Assembly: GCA_026994095.1 (NCBI GenBank)
Contig: JALWRU010000448.1
Coordinates: 1-11,788 of the forward strand
From: Nitrospira sp.
GTDB lineage: Bacteria; Nitrospirota; JACRHL01
Direction of reading: 5' to 3'
Length of the DNA: 11,788 bases
A program made the translations under genes and the position numbers. The notes beneath the pieces are model-generated. The model was not told where the DNA came from and made no database searches. It saw nothing but the letters and a program-made list of their open reading frames with translations. Every line of letters begins with the position of its first letter. Position 1 is the first letter of the stretch. Below, in pieces: positions 1 to 6,970 of the stretch.

Positions 1-1109
1 GCAAAACGCAGGCTGCCGATCTGATAGCGCACCCGGTACAACCACCACAGGTGTTGCCGTTTGGCTTCGGCCTCCACGTCCACCCTGGGGGCGTGCTCGG
101 CCAGCCAGAGCGGGTTGCCGGGAAGGCTGGCAAATACGGTTTTGGTGGCCTCCAGCAGGATCGGCTCCGGCCACAGGTTGCCCGCGCTGTTGGGGTCGGC
201 GGTGGGGGTGGTCAACGCCCGCGCCAGCCCGGCAGACCCCATCAGTTCGCGCCAGCATAGCCAGTCGTCCTGCAACTGACCCACCAGCCAGACCTGATCG
301 GGCAACCGGCCATGCAATACGTGAATGCCCGACTGCATGGTGGTGGCGTCTGACAAACTCACCTGAAGACCGGGCACATCGGTGATGGGCAGCCCCATGC
401 CCGCCAGCGTGGCCATAACAGCAGGTTCGATCTCTGGCAGGCCACTGGCAGGGCCGAACTTGCCACCAAACAGGTAGAGCATGTCGTGGTAACGGGCGTC
501 CTCCGGAAATACCCCGGCCTCTCGGAGGCCCAGCGCCAACTGGGTGCGATAGACACTATCGCTGTCTTCTACCAATCCGTCGGCATCTTCGAGCAGCCCT
601 TTATAGTCCAGCCCGGACAGGGTTTCACACATGGTTGAATAGCCTGTAAAGCCCCGGTCGACCATGAGCGTGTGGGCGGTCTGTACGTCTTCAGCCAATA
701 CCGCCTCCAGCCGCACCAGCACCCTGCGGCGGGACTGGTCCAGCACCTTGCGTTGCTTGCGGTTGCACTGGGCCATAATGCGGGCAGCGGTGTCGCAAAA
801 GAACCACTTGTCGTCCAGCGAGCGGATGATCTCACTATCCAGCACGTCCTGAAAACGGTCGCTGACCGGGGCGCAACCGCCATCGATCTGAATGCGGGTC
901 AATAGCTCCAGCCAGGGGCGCATAGTGGGGTCGGCGGCCATCTGTATGGTCAATCCGGCAACCAACTCGCCACTTAACAGGCTGCCGTGACGGCCATAGA
1001 TGGGGGTGGTGCGGAGCTGCTCGGACTCGCCGCGCAGCCAGTCGGCTTTGTGGGCCGCAAGCTCAGCGCAGAGGGGGGCCAGTTGCAGGGTAAGTTCGGC
1101 TGCGGTCAT
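1..1109 (-). CDS. Hypothetical protein, partial (runs off left edge)
   Basis: The frame is open from an ATG at 1109 to the window edge, giving 369 codons of an incomplete protein that starts MTAAELTLQLAPLCAELAAH. The ATG overlaps the stop of the upstream gene as ATGA, so translation is probably coupled and the two products probably work together. No strong Shine-Dalgarno site precedes it, which fits coupling. The product is soluble-looking, Trp- and Leu-rich, without a signal peptide, membrane segment or any nucleotide-binding or catalytic motif I can name. GC-rich third positions resemble those of acs, so it does not look recently acquired. I do not recognise the family and assign no function. 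More of the operon probably lies to the left of the window. Confidence 0.8.
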   Translation of the reverse strand, partial: MTAAELTLQLAPLCAELAAHKADWLRGESEQLRTTPIYGRHGSLLSGELVAGLTIQMAADPTMRPWLELLTRIQIDGGCAPVSDRFQDVLDSEIIRSLDDKWFFCDTAARIMAQCNRKQRKVLDQSRRRVLVRLEAVLAEDVQTAHTLMVDRGFTGYSTMCETLSGLDYKGLLEDADGLVEDSDSVYRTQLALGLREAGVFPEDARYHDMLYLFGGKFGPASGLPEIEPAVMATLAGMGLPITDVPGLQVSLSDATTMQSGIHVLHGRLPDQVWLVGQLQDDWLCWRELMGSAGLARALTTPTADPNSAGNLWPEPILLEATKTVFASLPGNPLWLAEHAPRVDVEAEAKRQHLWWLYRVRYQIGSLRF

Positions 1110-1981
1110 GGGGTCGCCCCGATCTCATCGCTAAAGTGCCAGTGATCGAACGACAGGCCGTCTGGCTGGTCGTTTTCCATCTCAAAAATGGCGTGTGAAA
1201 ACGCCGCCGGGTTCAGCTCTCTTAGCCCCTCCAGCAGTATCACCAGACGGGCCGACAGGGCGTCGTCAGTCAGGTGCAGCGCTGCCACCCGCGCGGCAGC
1301 AGGCAGGGCCGAATCACACAGGATGGTCAGCGCCAGCATGTTCCGCGACAGACGATCGGCAAACCCGGCACCCACATCGGGCTGGCGGTCGGGAATCAGG
1401 TCCAGTTTGTGATAGAGCAGGCCCACATCGTCAGCAGTCACACACAGACTGACCAGATGGATCAGATAGTCCAGCCGCCGCATGATGGGGATTTGCGCCT
1501 GTGCGTGCCGCTCCCACAGGGTGGTGATGCGTTTGAAGACCGGCACCTGATTGATGCGTTGGAGCAGTTGCTGCTCCATTAGCTCCAGGTTACGAAAGGT
1601 ATCCACCGGCATAAAGTAGGCTGCTGGAAAGGTCGCATCGAGCGCCTCACGGCAGTCAGATGGCACAAACACCACCCGTGGCCGCTCCGGCTCGTCGTCA
1701 ATGGTGGTCAGCAGGTCATTCGGGGTGATGTGATGAGGGTGATGGGGGGCCAGCGACACCACATAGGCGTCTTCGGTATCGGCCCGAATACGCAGGTTGT
1801 TGCAGACCGCTTCCAGATAGACCTGAGGCAGGTCGGTGACCGCGTAGATCGCCTCGTCATCCGGCTCCAGCAGCCGTTCCAGCCCCTGACCCAGCAGGTT
1901 GGCAAAGATGTTTGCCACCCCTTCTTCTGACAGTAATTGATGCATATCAGGGAGGGTACCGGCTGGCCTCTCATCGTGCAA
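1106..1981 (-). CDS. Hypothetical protein, 291 aa
   Basis: This is an intact reading frame between acs and the partial gene at 1-1109, overlapping the latter by 4 bases (ATGA). The longest start is a TTG at 1981. An ATG at 1945 (MHQLLSEEG) would give 279 residues. Neither has a convincing Shine-Dalgarno site, and the frame also stays open upstream into the acs 3' end. The protein is acidic and mostly helical-looking, with no signal peptide or membrane segment. The segment from about residue 60 to 130 (AYVVSLAPHHPHHITPNDLL followed by RVVFVPSDCREALDATF) faintly recalls N-terminal regions of large ATPases in some defence-type loci. That is an impression, not a family assignment, and there is no Walker motif here. 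It lies 44 bases downstream of acs on the same strand and may be co-transcribed with it. Confidence 0.78.
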   Translation of the reverse strand: MHDERPAGTLPDMHQLLSEEGVANIFANLLGQGLERLLEPDDEAIYAVTDLPQVYLEAVCNNLRIRADTEDAYVVSLAPHHPHHITPNDLLTTIDDEPERPRVVFVPSDCREALDATFPAAYFMPVDTFRNLELMEQQLLQRINQVPVFKRITTLWERHAQAQIPIMRRLDYLIHLVSLCVTADDVGLLYHKLDLIPDRQPDVGAGFADRLSRNMLALTILCDSALPAAARVAALHLTDDALSARLVILLEGLRELNPAAFSHAIFEMENDQPDGLSFDHWHFSDEIGATP

Positions 1982-2025
1982 GGAGTGGCAGGCGGATGTC
2001 GCCGGACCCCTTGGCCACAGTGGGG

Positions 2026-3975
2026 TCAGTCGTTGCGAAGGCTCTCCAGCGTGCCCGCATCCTCTAGTGTGGAGGTGTCCCCCTGAGCCTCCCGGCCTGC
2101 CGCAATATCGCGCAGCAGTCGCCGCATGATCTTGCCGCTGCGGGTCTTGGGCAGCACGTCGGTAAAGCGGATACGGTCCGGCTTGGCGATGGGGCCGATC
2201 TCTTTGGCGACGTGGTTACGCAGTTCGGCCACCAGCGAATCGTCCGCCTCCACGTCGGTCTGCAAGATCACAAAGGCAAAGATTCCCTCCCCTTTCAGAT
2301 CGTCCGGGCAGCCGACCACCGCAGCCTCGGCCACCGCCGGGTGGGCCACCAGGGCCGACTCCACCTCCATGGTGCCGAGCCGATGGCCCGACACGTTAAT
2401 CACGTCGTCCACCCGTCCCATGATCCAGAAATAGCCGTCTTTGTCTTTGCGGGCGCCGTCGCCAGCAAAATAGAAACGGTTGTCGAACTTTTCCCAATAG
2501 GTGGCGGCGTAGCGGTCCGGGTCGCCCCATACGGTGCGGATCATCGACGGCCACGGCTTTTTAATGACCAGATAACCGCCCTGATCGGCTGCCAGCGAAG
2601 CGCCCGCCTCGTCGACCACATCCACAAAAATGCCCGGTACTGGCAGGGTGGCAGAGCCGGGTTTGATGGGGGTGGCTCCGGGTAAGGGCGCGATGATGTG
2701 GCTACCGGTTTCGGTCTGCCACCAGGTGTCTACGATGGGGCAGCGGCCACCACCGATGGTGTTGTAGTACCACATCCACGCCTCCGGGTTGATCGGCTCG
2801 CCTACGGTGCCGAGCAGACGCAGGGACGACAGATCGTACTTGGCGGGCCACTCGTCGCCCAGTTTGTTGAGCGCGCGGATGGCGGTGGGGGCGGTATAGA
2901 AGATATTGACCTTGTGCTTCTCGACCAGCTCCCACATGCGGCCCGCGTGGGGGGTGGTGGGTGCGCCCTCGTACATGACCGAGGTGGCCCCGGCGGCCAG
3001 TGCGCCGTATACCACATAGGTATGGCCGGTGACCCAGCCGATATCGGCGGTACACCAGAAGGTGTCGGTGTCCTGTAAGTCGAACACCCATTTCATGGTC
3101 ATCACCCCGCCCAGCAGATACCCACCTGAAGAGTGCACCACCCCTTTTGGTTTGCCGGTAGAGCCAGAGGTATACAGGATAAACAGCGGATGCTCGGCCT
3201 CCACCGGCTCCGGCGCACACTGGCCCGACTGCCCGGTGACGGCTTCATCCCACCAGATATCGCGCCCCTCGACCATGTCGATGGGCTGACCGGTGCGCTT
3301 TAATACCACCACGTCCTTGACCTCGGGGCAGCCCTTTAGGGCATCGTCTACAAACCCTTTTAACGGCACCACACTGCCGCGCCGCCAGCCGCCGTCAGCG
3401 GTTAAGACCACTTTGGCCCCGGCGTCCTGAATGCGGTCTTTCATGGCCTCGGCAGAGAAGCCGCCAAACACCACCGAATGGGTGGCACCGATACGGGCGC
3501 AAGCCAGCATGGCGATGGGCAGCTCCGGCACCATCGGCATGTAGATCACCACCCGGTCGCCCTTGACCACCTGCAACGACTTTAACAGGTTGGCAAAGCG
3601 GTTCACCTCCCAGGCCAGTTCTTGATAGGTGAGGGTGCGGGTATCGCCCGGCTCCCCTTCCCAGACGATGGCGGCCTTGTTTTTGCGCCATGTGGTCAGG
3701 TGCCGGTCGAGACAGTTGGCGGCCACATTCAAGGTGCCGCCTTCAAACCATTTGGCGAACGGCGGATTGTCCCAGTTGAGGGTGCGGGTGAAGGGGGTGA
3801 TCCAGTCCAGCTCCTTGCGGGCCAGATCGCCCCAGTAGCCTTCGTAGTCGTCCTCGGCGGCAGCCACCATTTGATGGTACTGCTCCAGACTGCCGATGCG
3901 GGCGTTTTTGGCCACCTCCGCAGGGGGGTTAAACACACGGTCTTCGTGGAGGACGGACTCGATCTCACTGCTCAT
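2026..3975 (-). CDS. acs: Acetyl-CoA synthetase (AMP-forming)
   Basis: This cytoplasmic enzyme activates acetate to acetyl-CoA via acetyl-AMP. I place the start at the ATG at 3975 (MSSEIESVLHEDRVF), giving 649 residues, close to the 652 of E. coli Acs. The frame can extend to a TTG at 4014, but that adds 13 residues untypical of the family. Visible motifs are the P-loop-like TSGSTGKPKG at residues 269-278, the acetate-pocket region DTWWQTETG at 416-424 (Trp at 419 corresponds to the residue that limits substrate size), YFAGDGA at 502-508, GRVDDVINVSGHR at 520-532, and PKTRSGK ending in Lys615, the lysine that is reversibly acetylated in this family. All key residues are present, so it should be active. 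It sits 111 bases downstream of the ROK kinase; no clear promoter or terminator was seen between them. Confidence 0.97.
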   Translation of the reverse strand: MSSEIESVLHEDRVFNPPAEVAKNARIGSLEQYHQMVAAAEDDYEGYWGDLARKELDWITPFTRTLNWDNPPFAKWFEGGTLNVAANCLDRHLTTWRKNKAAIVWEGEPGDTRTLTYQELAWEVNRFANLLKSLQVVKGDRVVIYMPMVPELPIAMLACARIGATHSVVFGGFSAEAMKDRIQDAGAKVVLTADGGWRRGSVVPLKGFVDDALKGCPEVKDVVVLKRTGQPIDMVEGRDIWWDEAVTGQSGQCAPEPVEAEHPLFILYTSGSTGKPKGVVHSSGGYLLGGVMTMKWVFDLQDTDTFWCTADIGWVTGHTYVVYGALAAGATSVMYEGAPTTPHAGRMWELVEKHKVNIFYTAPTAIRALNKLGDEWPAKYDLSSLRLLGTVGEPINPEAWMWYYNTIGGGRCPIVDTWWQTETGSHIIAPLPGATPIKPGSATLPVPGIFVDVVDEAGASLAADQGGYLVIKKPWPSMIRTVWGDPDRYAATYWEKFDNRFYFAGDGARKDKDGYFWIMGRVDDVINVSGHRLGTMEVESALVAHPAVAEAAVVGCPDDLKGEGIFAFVILQTDVEADDSLVAELRNHVAKEIGPIAKPDRIRFTDVLPKTRSGKIMRRLLRDIAAGREAQGDTSTLEDAGTLESLRND

Positions 3976-4086
3976 GGGCGGCTGCTCACAAAGGGGTTCA
4001 AACGGTGGTGGCAATCGGTACGCAAATGTCGGTGCCTGTATATTGGTAGTCCAACGCGCAGATCGACCATGTAAACGGTCCTGTCA

Positions 4087-5076
4087 CTATGCCGCGCCCA
4101 ACCCCTGCCATGCAAGCCCCGCCGCGCCGATGAGGCCCGAATCCGCCGCCAGCACCGCCCGCCGGATGGTCACCCCGTCTCGCAACGGGGCCGAACTGTG
4201 GCGTTGGATTGCGGCGATCATCTGTGGTTCAAACAGGGGCCACGCACCGGCCACCTGTCCGCCGATAACCACCACCCGTGGGTTCACCGTGTGCAACAGT
4301 TGGCAAATGGCAATGCCCAGCGCCCGCCCCGCCAGCGCAAAGACCGCAACGGCGTTACTGTCGCCCTGTTGGGCGATCGAATAGAGGCGCTCGGCAGTCA
4401 GCCCGGCCCGGTCGCCGTAACGATTGATAAATTCGGCATCCGATAGCGCATCAGTCGCCCGGTTAAAGCTGCGCAACAGCCCCACCGCCGAGGCGTAGGC
4501 CTCCACACAGCCGACTGCCCCGCAGCCGCACTCGGCCCCGTCGGCAAATACGGTCAGGTGGCCCAGTTCAGCGGCCATGCCCCAGGCCCCGTGCAGGATG
4601 TGGCCGTCGATGACGATGCCGCCGCCCAGCCCGGTTCCGAGACCCAAATAGACCAAAGGCCCTTGGTCCTCTGACCCCTGCCACGCCTCGCCATAGGCGG
4701 CAGCGTCGGCATCGTTGGCGACCACTACAGGAAGCGACAGGGCGGCGGCGATCTCACTGCCCGCCTTCCAGCCGTCCAGCCGCCGCAGGTTGGGGGATTG
4801 ATCGACAATGCCGCCCGGTTGGCGCAAAAAGGCCGGGATGCCCACCCCGACCGACAGGATTGTGCCGCTTGCGGGGGTGGCCTTCTCTACCATTTGATGG
4901 ATCGCGGTGAGTACCTGCTGCGGGTCCGGGTCGGTAGAGTCCATGCGGTGGATGGTGCCGACCACACGGCCCCCCTGATCGACTGCTGCCGCACGGATGC
5001 CGGAGCCGCCCACATCGACGCCAATCACCAACGAATCCGGGTTATTGGAGGAAGCGTGGTTGCCTGCCGCGTGCAT
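4087..5076 (-). CDS. ROK-family sugar kinase (glucokinase-like)
   Basis: This is a 329-residue ROK kinase that should phosphorylate a hexose such as glucose or an N-acetylated amino sugar with ATP in the cytoplasm. The order of motifs is typical: phosphate-binding DVGGSGIR at residues 21-28, NDADAAAYGE at 121-130 with Asp122 as the expected catalytic base, GLGTGLGGGIV at 145-155, ELGH at 170-173, and the zinc motif CGCGAVGCVE at 183-192, where Cys183, Cys185 and Cys190 plus His173 should hold the structural zinc. There is no N-terminal winged helix, so it is a kinase and not a ROK repressor. The ATG at 5076 is preceded by AAAGGG at suitable spacing. The sugar cannot be fixed from sequence: glucokinase is most likely, with fructokinase, mannokinase or GlcNAc/ManNAc kinase as alternatives. 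It is the first gene of the leftward block. Confidence 0.92.
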   Translation of the reverse strand: MHAAGNHASSNNPDSLVIGVDVGGSGIRAAAVDQGGRVVGTIHRMDSTDPDPQQVLTAIHQMVEKATPASGTILSVGVGIPAFLRQPGGIVDQSPNLRRLDGWKAGSEIAAALSLPVVVANDADAAAYGEAWQGSEDQGPLVYLGLGTGLGGGIVIDGHILHGAWGMAAELGHLTVFADGAECGCGAVGCVEAYASAVGLLRSFNRATDALSDAEFINRYGDRAGLTAERLYSIAQQGDSNAVAVFALAGRALGIAICQLLHTVNPRVVVIGGQVAGAWPLFEPQMIAAIQRHSSAPLRDGVTIRRAVLAADSGLIGAAGLAWQGLGAA

Positions 5077-5102
5077 GGTGGCCCTTTATAACGAGTGATG
5101 GG

Positions 5103-5121
5103 GGGCGGCTTGGGGCCGCCC
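5103..5121 (-). promoter_or_regulatory. GC-rich hairpin in the leader of the ROK kinase
   Basis: A 7-bp perfect inverted repeat, GGGCGGC and GCCGCCC, encloses a 5-base loop 26 bases upstream of the kinase ATG. On the minus strand it would lie in the leader. A TATACT at 5139-5144 (minus strand) could be the -10 element of the kinase promoter, although no good -35 pairs with it. There is no U-tract after it, so it is not a standard terminator; its role is unknown. Confidence 0.3.
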
Positions 5122-5223
5122 TTAAGCAAGAGAGGGCCAGTATACCGGTCTATGGTGCTGAAATGTGCAGGCCAGGGCGAGCCAGAGCGGCGCGGGCCAA
5201 GGATGCGCACAGGCGCATGGGCA

Positions 5224-5254
5224 TTGACAGCGACCGGGGCAACTCCGGTATGAT
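5224..5254 (+). promoter_or_regulatory. Promoter of the tRNA-Thr gene
   Basis: The -35 TTGACA (5224-5229) matches the sigma-70 consensus and TATGAT (5249-5254) has one mismatch from TATAAT. The spacer is long, 19 bp. The GC-rich stretch just downstream (GCCGCTCCCGCCCG) looks like the discriminator of stringently controlled stable-RNA promoters. The tRNA begins 25 bases after the -10. Confidence 0.65.
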
Positions 5255-5279
5255 GCCGCTCCCGCCCGAAGGCCCATCC

Positions 5280-5355
<76 letters not shown>

Positions 5356-5362
5356 TTAAATG

Positions 5363-5395
5363 CAAAGGCTTACGTCGGTTTTTCGTAAGCCTTTG
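5363..5395 (+). terminator. Terminator-like hairpin after tRNA-Thr
   Basis: CAAAGGCTTACG (5363-5374) and CGTAAGCCTTTG (5384-5395) form a perfect 12-bp stem around the 9-base loop TCGGTTTTT, beginning 8 bases after the tRNA CCA end. The downstream sequence GATTTGT has only a short T-run, so termination may be incomplete, but position and stem length make terminator the best call. Confidence 0.7.
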
Positions 5396-5476
5396 ATTTG
5401 TATGGGGTACCACCATTAGCTAGCCTTCCGCTTTGGCAACACCACCGGCTTCAGGAACACCATTATTACGCACCCC

Positions 5477-5513
5477 TGTTGGTTCGCTTGATGGCGAACC
5501 GGCCCACTCCCTA
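5477..5513 (+). repeat. Small hairpin repeat, copy 1
   Basis: GGTTCGCT (5481-5488) and GGCGAACC (5493-5500) form an 8-bp stem with one G-T pair and loop TGAT. A related hairpin lies at 9902-9940. Between the copies the left arm is identical, while the right arm differs at three positions that all still allow pairing through A-T/G-T exchange. This resembles a REP-like palindromic element, but two copies do not define a family. Confidence 0.45.
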
Positions 5514-5567
5514 CCACGCCCCCTTGCTTCTGCGTGCATTAATATGTATCGCCACGCTATCGGCGCG

Positions 5568-5620
5568 GATGCCCCCGACCACCACCCTGGCCAATTTGAC
5601 CTTAAACTGATCCCACGCCA
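5568..5620 (+). repeat. Repeat block 1, copy 1 (paired with 7970-8022)
   Basis: This 53-base block matches 7970-8022 with five substitutions and no indel. All are transitions, and four fall at third positions of one frame, which reads DAPDHHPGQFD-L/F-KLIPR. It is therefore probably the remnant of a coding sequence that lay upstream of the ancestral toxin-antitoxin pair. I do not recognise the peptide. Confidence 0.7.
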
Positions 5621-5623
5621 AAA

Positions 5624-5641
5624 TGTACAGTATTATGTACA
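5624..5641. promoter_or_regulatory. Putative antitoxin operator: paired TGTACA boxes
   Basis: Two copies of the self-complementary hexamer TGTACA (5624-5629 and 5636-5641) are separated by 6 bases, placing their centres 12 bases apart, about one helical turn. The -10-like TATTAT (5631-5636) lies in between and overlaps the second box. The site is 21 bases upstream of the antitoxin ATG. Phd/YefM antitoxins usually repress their own promoter by binding short palindromes, so this is a likely autoregulatory site; the -35 element is poor. Confidence 0.5.
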
Positions 5642-5661
5642 CTCTGCATCTGGATGGGATC

Positions 5662-5955
5662 ATGGTACGCACTACAGACATCACCAACTTCACCGAACAT
5701 CGCAACCATCTGCGGGATCACCTGCGTCAGGTCCGCGAAACGGGTCGGCCTCTGTATATCACCACCAATGGCACAACCGACGCCGTGGTACTCAGTCCAG
5801 AGGCGTATGACGAGTTGGCTGACAAAGCTGAACTGGCGGAAAGCCTGACAATGATCGACCGTAGCATAGGCGATATCCGCGGGGGCCATACCCAATCAGC
5901 AAAACAGGCGCTCAAGAAAATTGCCGATGAACTAGGTCTGAAATTCGATCGGTGA
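5662..5955 (+). CDS. Type II antitoxin, Phd/YefM family
   Basis: This is a 97-residue protein starting MVRTTDITNFTEHRNHLRDH. The N-terminal half has the Phd/YefM layout, with a short beta strand, a helix (FTEHRNHLRDHLRQV), then RPLYITTNGTTDAVVLSPEAYDEL at about residues 30-54, which matches the family pattern of 'I T ... G.. AVL.S...Y..L'. The C-terminal half (ELAESLTMIDRSIGDIRGG onward) is helical and should wrap the toxin. I chose the ATG at 5662; an ATG at 5623 in the same frame would lie inside the operator. The stop overlaps the toxin start as GTGA, so the two were translationally coupled. It should neutralise the toxin and repress its own promoter. The partner toxin is frameshifted, leaving this as a possible orphan antitoxin. 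Confidence 0.85.
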   Translation: MVRTTDITNFTEHRNHLRDHLRQVRETGRPLYITTNGTTDAVVLSPEAYDELADKAELAESLTMIDRSIGDIRGGHTQSAKQALKKIADELGLKFDR

Positions 5956-6268
5956 CCCGCTACACGGTCGAGTTAACCAAGACGGCTCTGGCTGCAATTG
6001 CAGATCAGGCACGATACATTGCCGTGGAGGGCCAAGCGCCCGAGAGCGCTCAAGCGCTGGATCGAACAGGTCTGGGACGCGGTAGATTCGCTGGAGCACT
6101 ACCCACGGCGTACCGCTAAGGCCGAGGAAGACGCCTACGTTGCGTTTGAAGTACGCCAACTCATTGTCGGCAGTTACCTCTTGTTGATCACAATTGACGA
6201 TGAACAACAGAAGGTCCAGATCGTCGGCCTGCGCCATGGACACCGCCTGCCACGTCTGGATGATCTAT
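5952..6268 (+). pseudogene. ParE/RelE-family toxin, frameshifted
   Basis: A GTG at 5952 overlaps the antitoxin TGA and begins VTRYTVELTKTALAAIADQA, a typical ParE/RelE opening (strand, then two helices). In this frame the protein drifts after about residue 34 and stops at TAA 6117-6119. From about 6055 the continuation lies in the next frame: RWIEQVWDAVDSLEHYP, then AYVAFEVRQLIVGSYLLLIT and VQIVGLRHGHRLP, the expected helix and beta-sheet core. Removing one base near 6054 would join both parts into a normal toxin of about 105 residues. The normal stop is also missing: the second frame stays open to 6576 through unrelated sequence. So it is probably inactive, unless the shift is a sequencing error. 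RelE/ParE toxins are mRNA nucleases or gyrase poisons; the subtype cannot be told. Confidence 0.75.
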
Positions 6269-6615
6269 TTGGAAGACCAGTCTGGCGCGTAGTAAGTCAT
6301 TCTGTTTCACGCTCCCCCCAAAATGGTGGCGGATTGATACCTACTATAAGATCAGCGTCCTTGGCAGGGATCCATGAAAGAGATCCCCGCGCCCACCGCG
6401 CAGATGTGCTGAATCCAGTATGCACCAGTCGCCCGGTTTTCCTGATAACGCAAAAAAAGCACCTCCTGTACTTTGCTGGTACAGGAGGCGCTCTTCAGTG
6501 GCCGGGAGATCGTCCAGGGCCTGGTATCGACACCCCTCAAGTGGACCTACCTTTGGCAGCAGCAGTTCCGCTCTGATGCCAGGCATTAATCCGCGAGGGC
6601 TGCCTGCTACAGATG
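6269..6615. other. Non-coding stretch holding the terminator of the His-rich operon
   Basis: Apart from the minus-strand terminator at 6451-6491 I see no gene. Open frames exist on both strands (for example 6344-6586, minus), but they run through the terminator stem, lack a Shine-Dalgarno site and encode nothing recognisable. The plus-strand frame reaching 6576 is read-through from the broken toxin. Confidence 0.55.
6451..6491 (-). terminator. Intrinsic terminator of the His-rich operon
   Basis: On the minus strand, CCTCCTGTAC and GTACAGGAGG (arms 6479-6488 and 6462-6471) form a perfect 10-bp stem with loop CAGCAAA, extended by three pairs after one mismatch, and directly followed by TGC and seven T residues (6458-6452). 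This is a textbook Rho-independent terminator, 125 bases past the stop of the 87-residue His-rich gene and oriented to end its transcript. Confidence 0.88.
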
Positions 6616-6879
6616 TCAGTGCGTGTGGTCATCGTGGGGATCGTTGTCGTGCCCTACATGCTCATGACCGTGGTCGGTTAACTCGTCCTGCTTGTGATCG
6701 TGGTCGTGCCCTTCACCTGTTCCGTGATCATGGTTATGGGTGTGTCCATGGGGGTGGGGGTGGCTGTGGTCATGTCCGTGGTCATGGCGATGTACCGTGT
6801 CACCGTGCTTGTGGTCGTGATCATGATCGTGCTGGTGCCCGTGGTCGTGGTCATGGCTGTGGTCGTGGTTTCCCTTCAT
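6616..6879 (-). CDS. Histidine-rich putative metal-binding protein, 87 aa
   Basis: The product starts MKGNHDHSHDHDHGHQHDHD. About 33 of 87 residues are His, mostly alternating with Asp (HD/HX repeats), plus a few Lys and Glu; there is no Cys. It has no signal peptide or membrane segment, so it should be cytosolic and largely disordered without metal. His-rich tracts of this kind bind Ni, Zn, Co or Cu in proteins such as Hpn and the HypB/SlyD tails, so metal storage or buffering is the best inference. The ATG at 6879 follows AAGGAGA by 8 bases, and an intrinsic terminator lies downstream. Both argue that it is a real gene and not a simple-sequence artefact. It is last of three genes in its operon. 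An overlapping plus-strand frame (6694-7086) is its shadow. Confidence 0.8.
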   Translation of the reverse strand: MKGNHDHSHDHDHGHQHDHDHDHKHGDTVHRHDHGHDHSHPHPHGHTHNHDHGTGEGHDHDHKQDELTDHGHEHVGHDNDPHDDHTH

Positions 6880-6908
6880 GGGATTCTCTCCTTATTGAAT
6901 ATCACCTT

Positions 6909-6930
6909 GCACCCGGGTCATTCCGGGCGC
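6909..6930 (-). promoter_or_regulatory. Intercistronic hairpin between the two His-rich genes
   Basis: On the minus strand, GCGCCCGG and CCGGGTGC can form an 8-bp stem with one G-T pair and a 6-base loop. It has no T-tract, so it is not a terminator; an mRNA-stability or processing element is possible. The 91-base gap otherwise holds only the Shine-Dalgarno site of the downstream gene. Confidence 0.35.
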
Positions 6931-6970
6931 TCCTTCGGATGTCGTCGATCAATACCACCTGTGCTTGCGC

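Larger units (their letters stand above)
5356..5661. other. Non-coding stretch between tRNA-Thr and the antitoxin
   Basis: No credible gene is visible here; the short open frames have no start site and no recognisable product. It holds the tRNA terminator hairpin, a small hairpin repeat (5477-5513), a 53-base block (5568-5620) recurring at 7970-8022, and the antitoxin promoter/operator region. Composition is less GC-biased than in the flanking metabolic genes. Confidence 0.6.

Noticed and set aside
2212..3220. Open frames of 126-172 aa inside acs on both strands
   Set aside because: Acs is full length with all motifs; these are GC-rich shadow frames.
6344..6586. Minus-strand frame starting MPGIRAELLLPKVG downstream of the 87-aa His-rich gene
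   Set aside because: It runs through the intrinsic terminator, has no Shine-Dalgarno site and resembles nothing.
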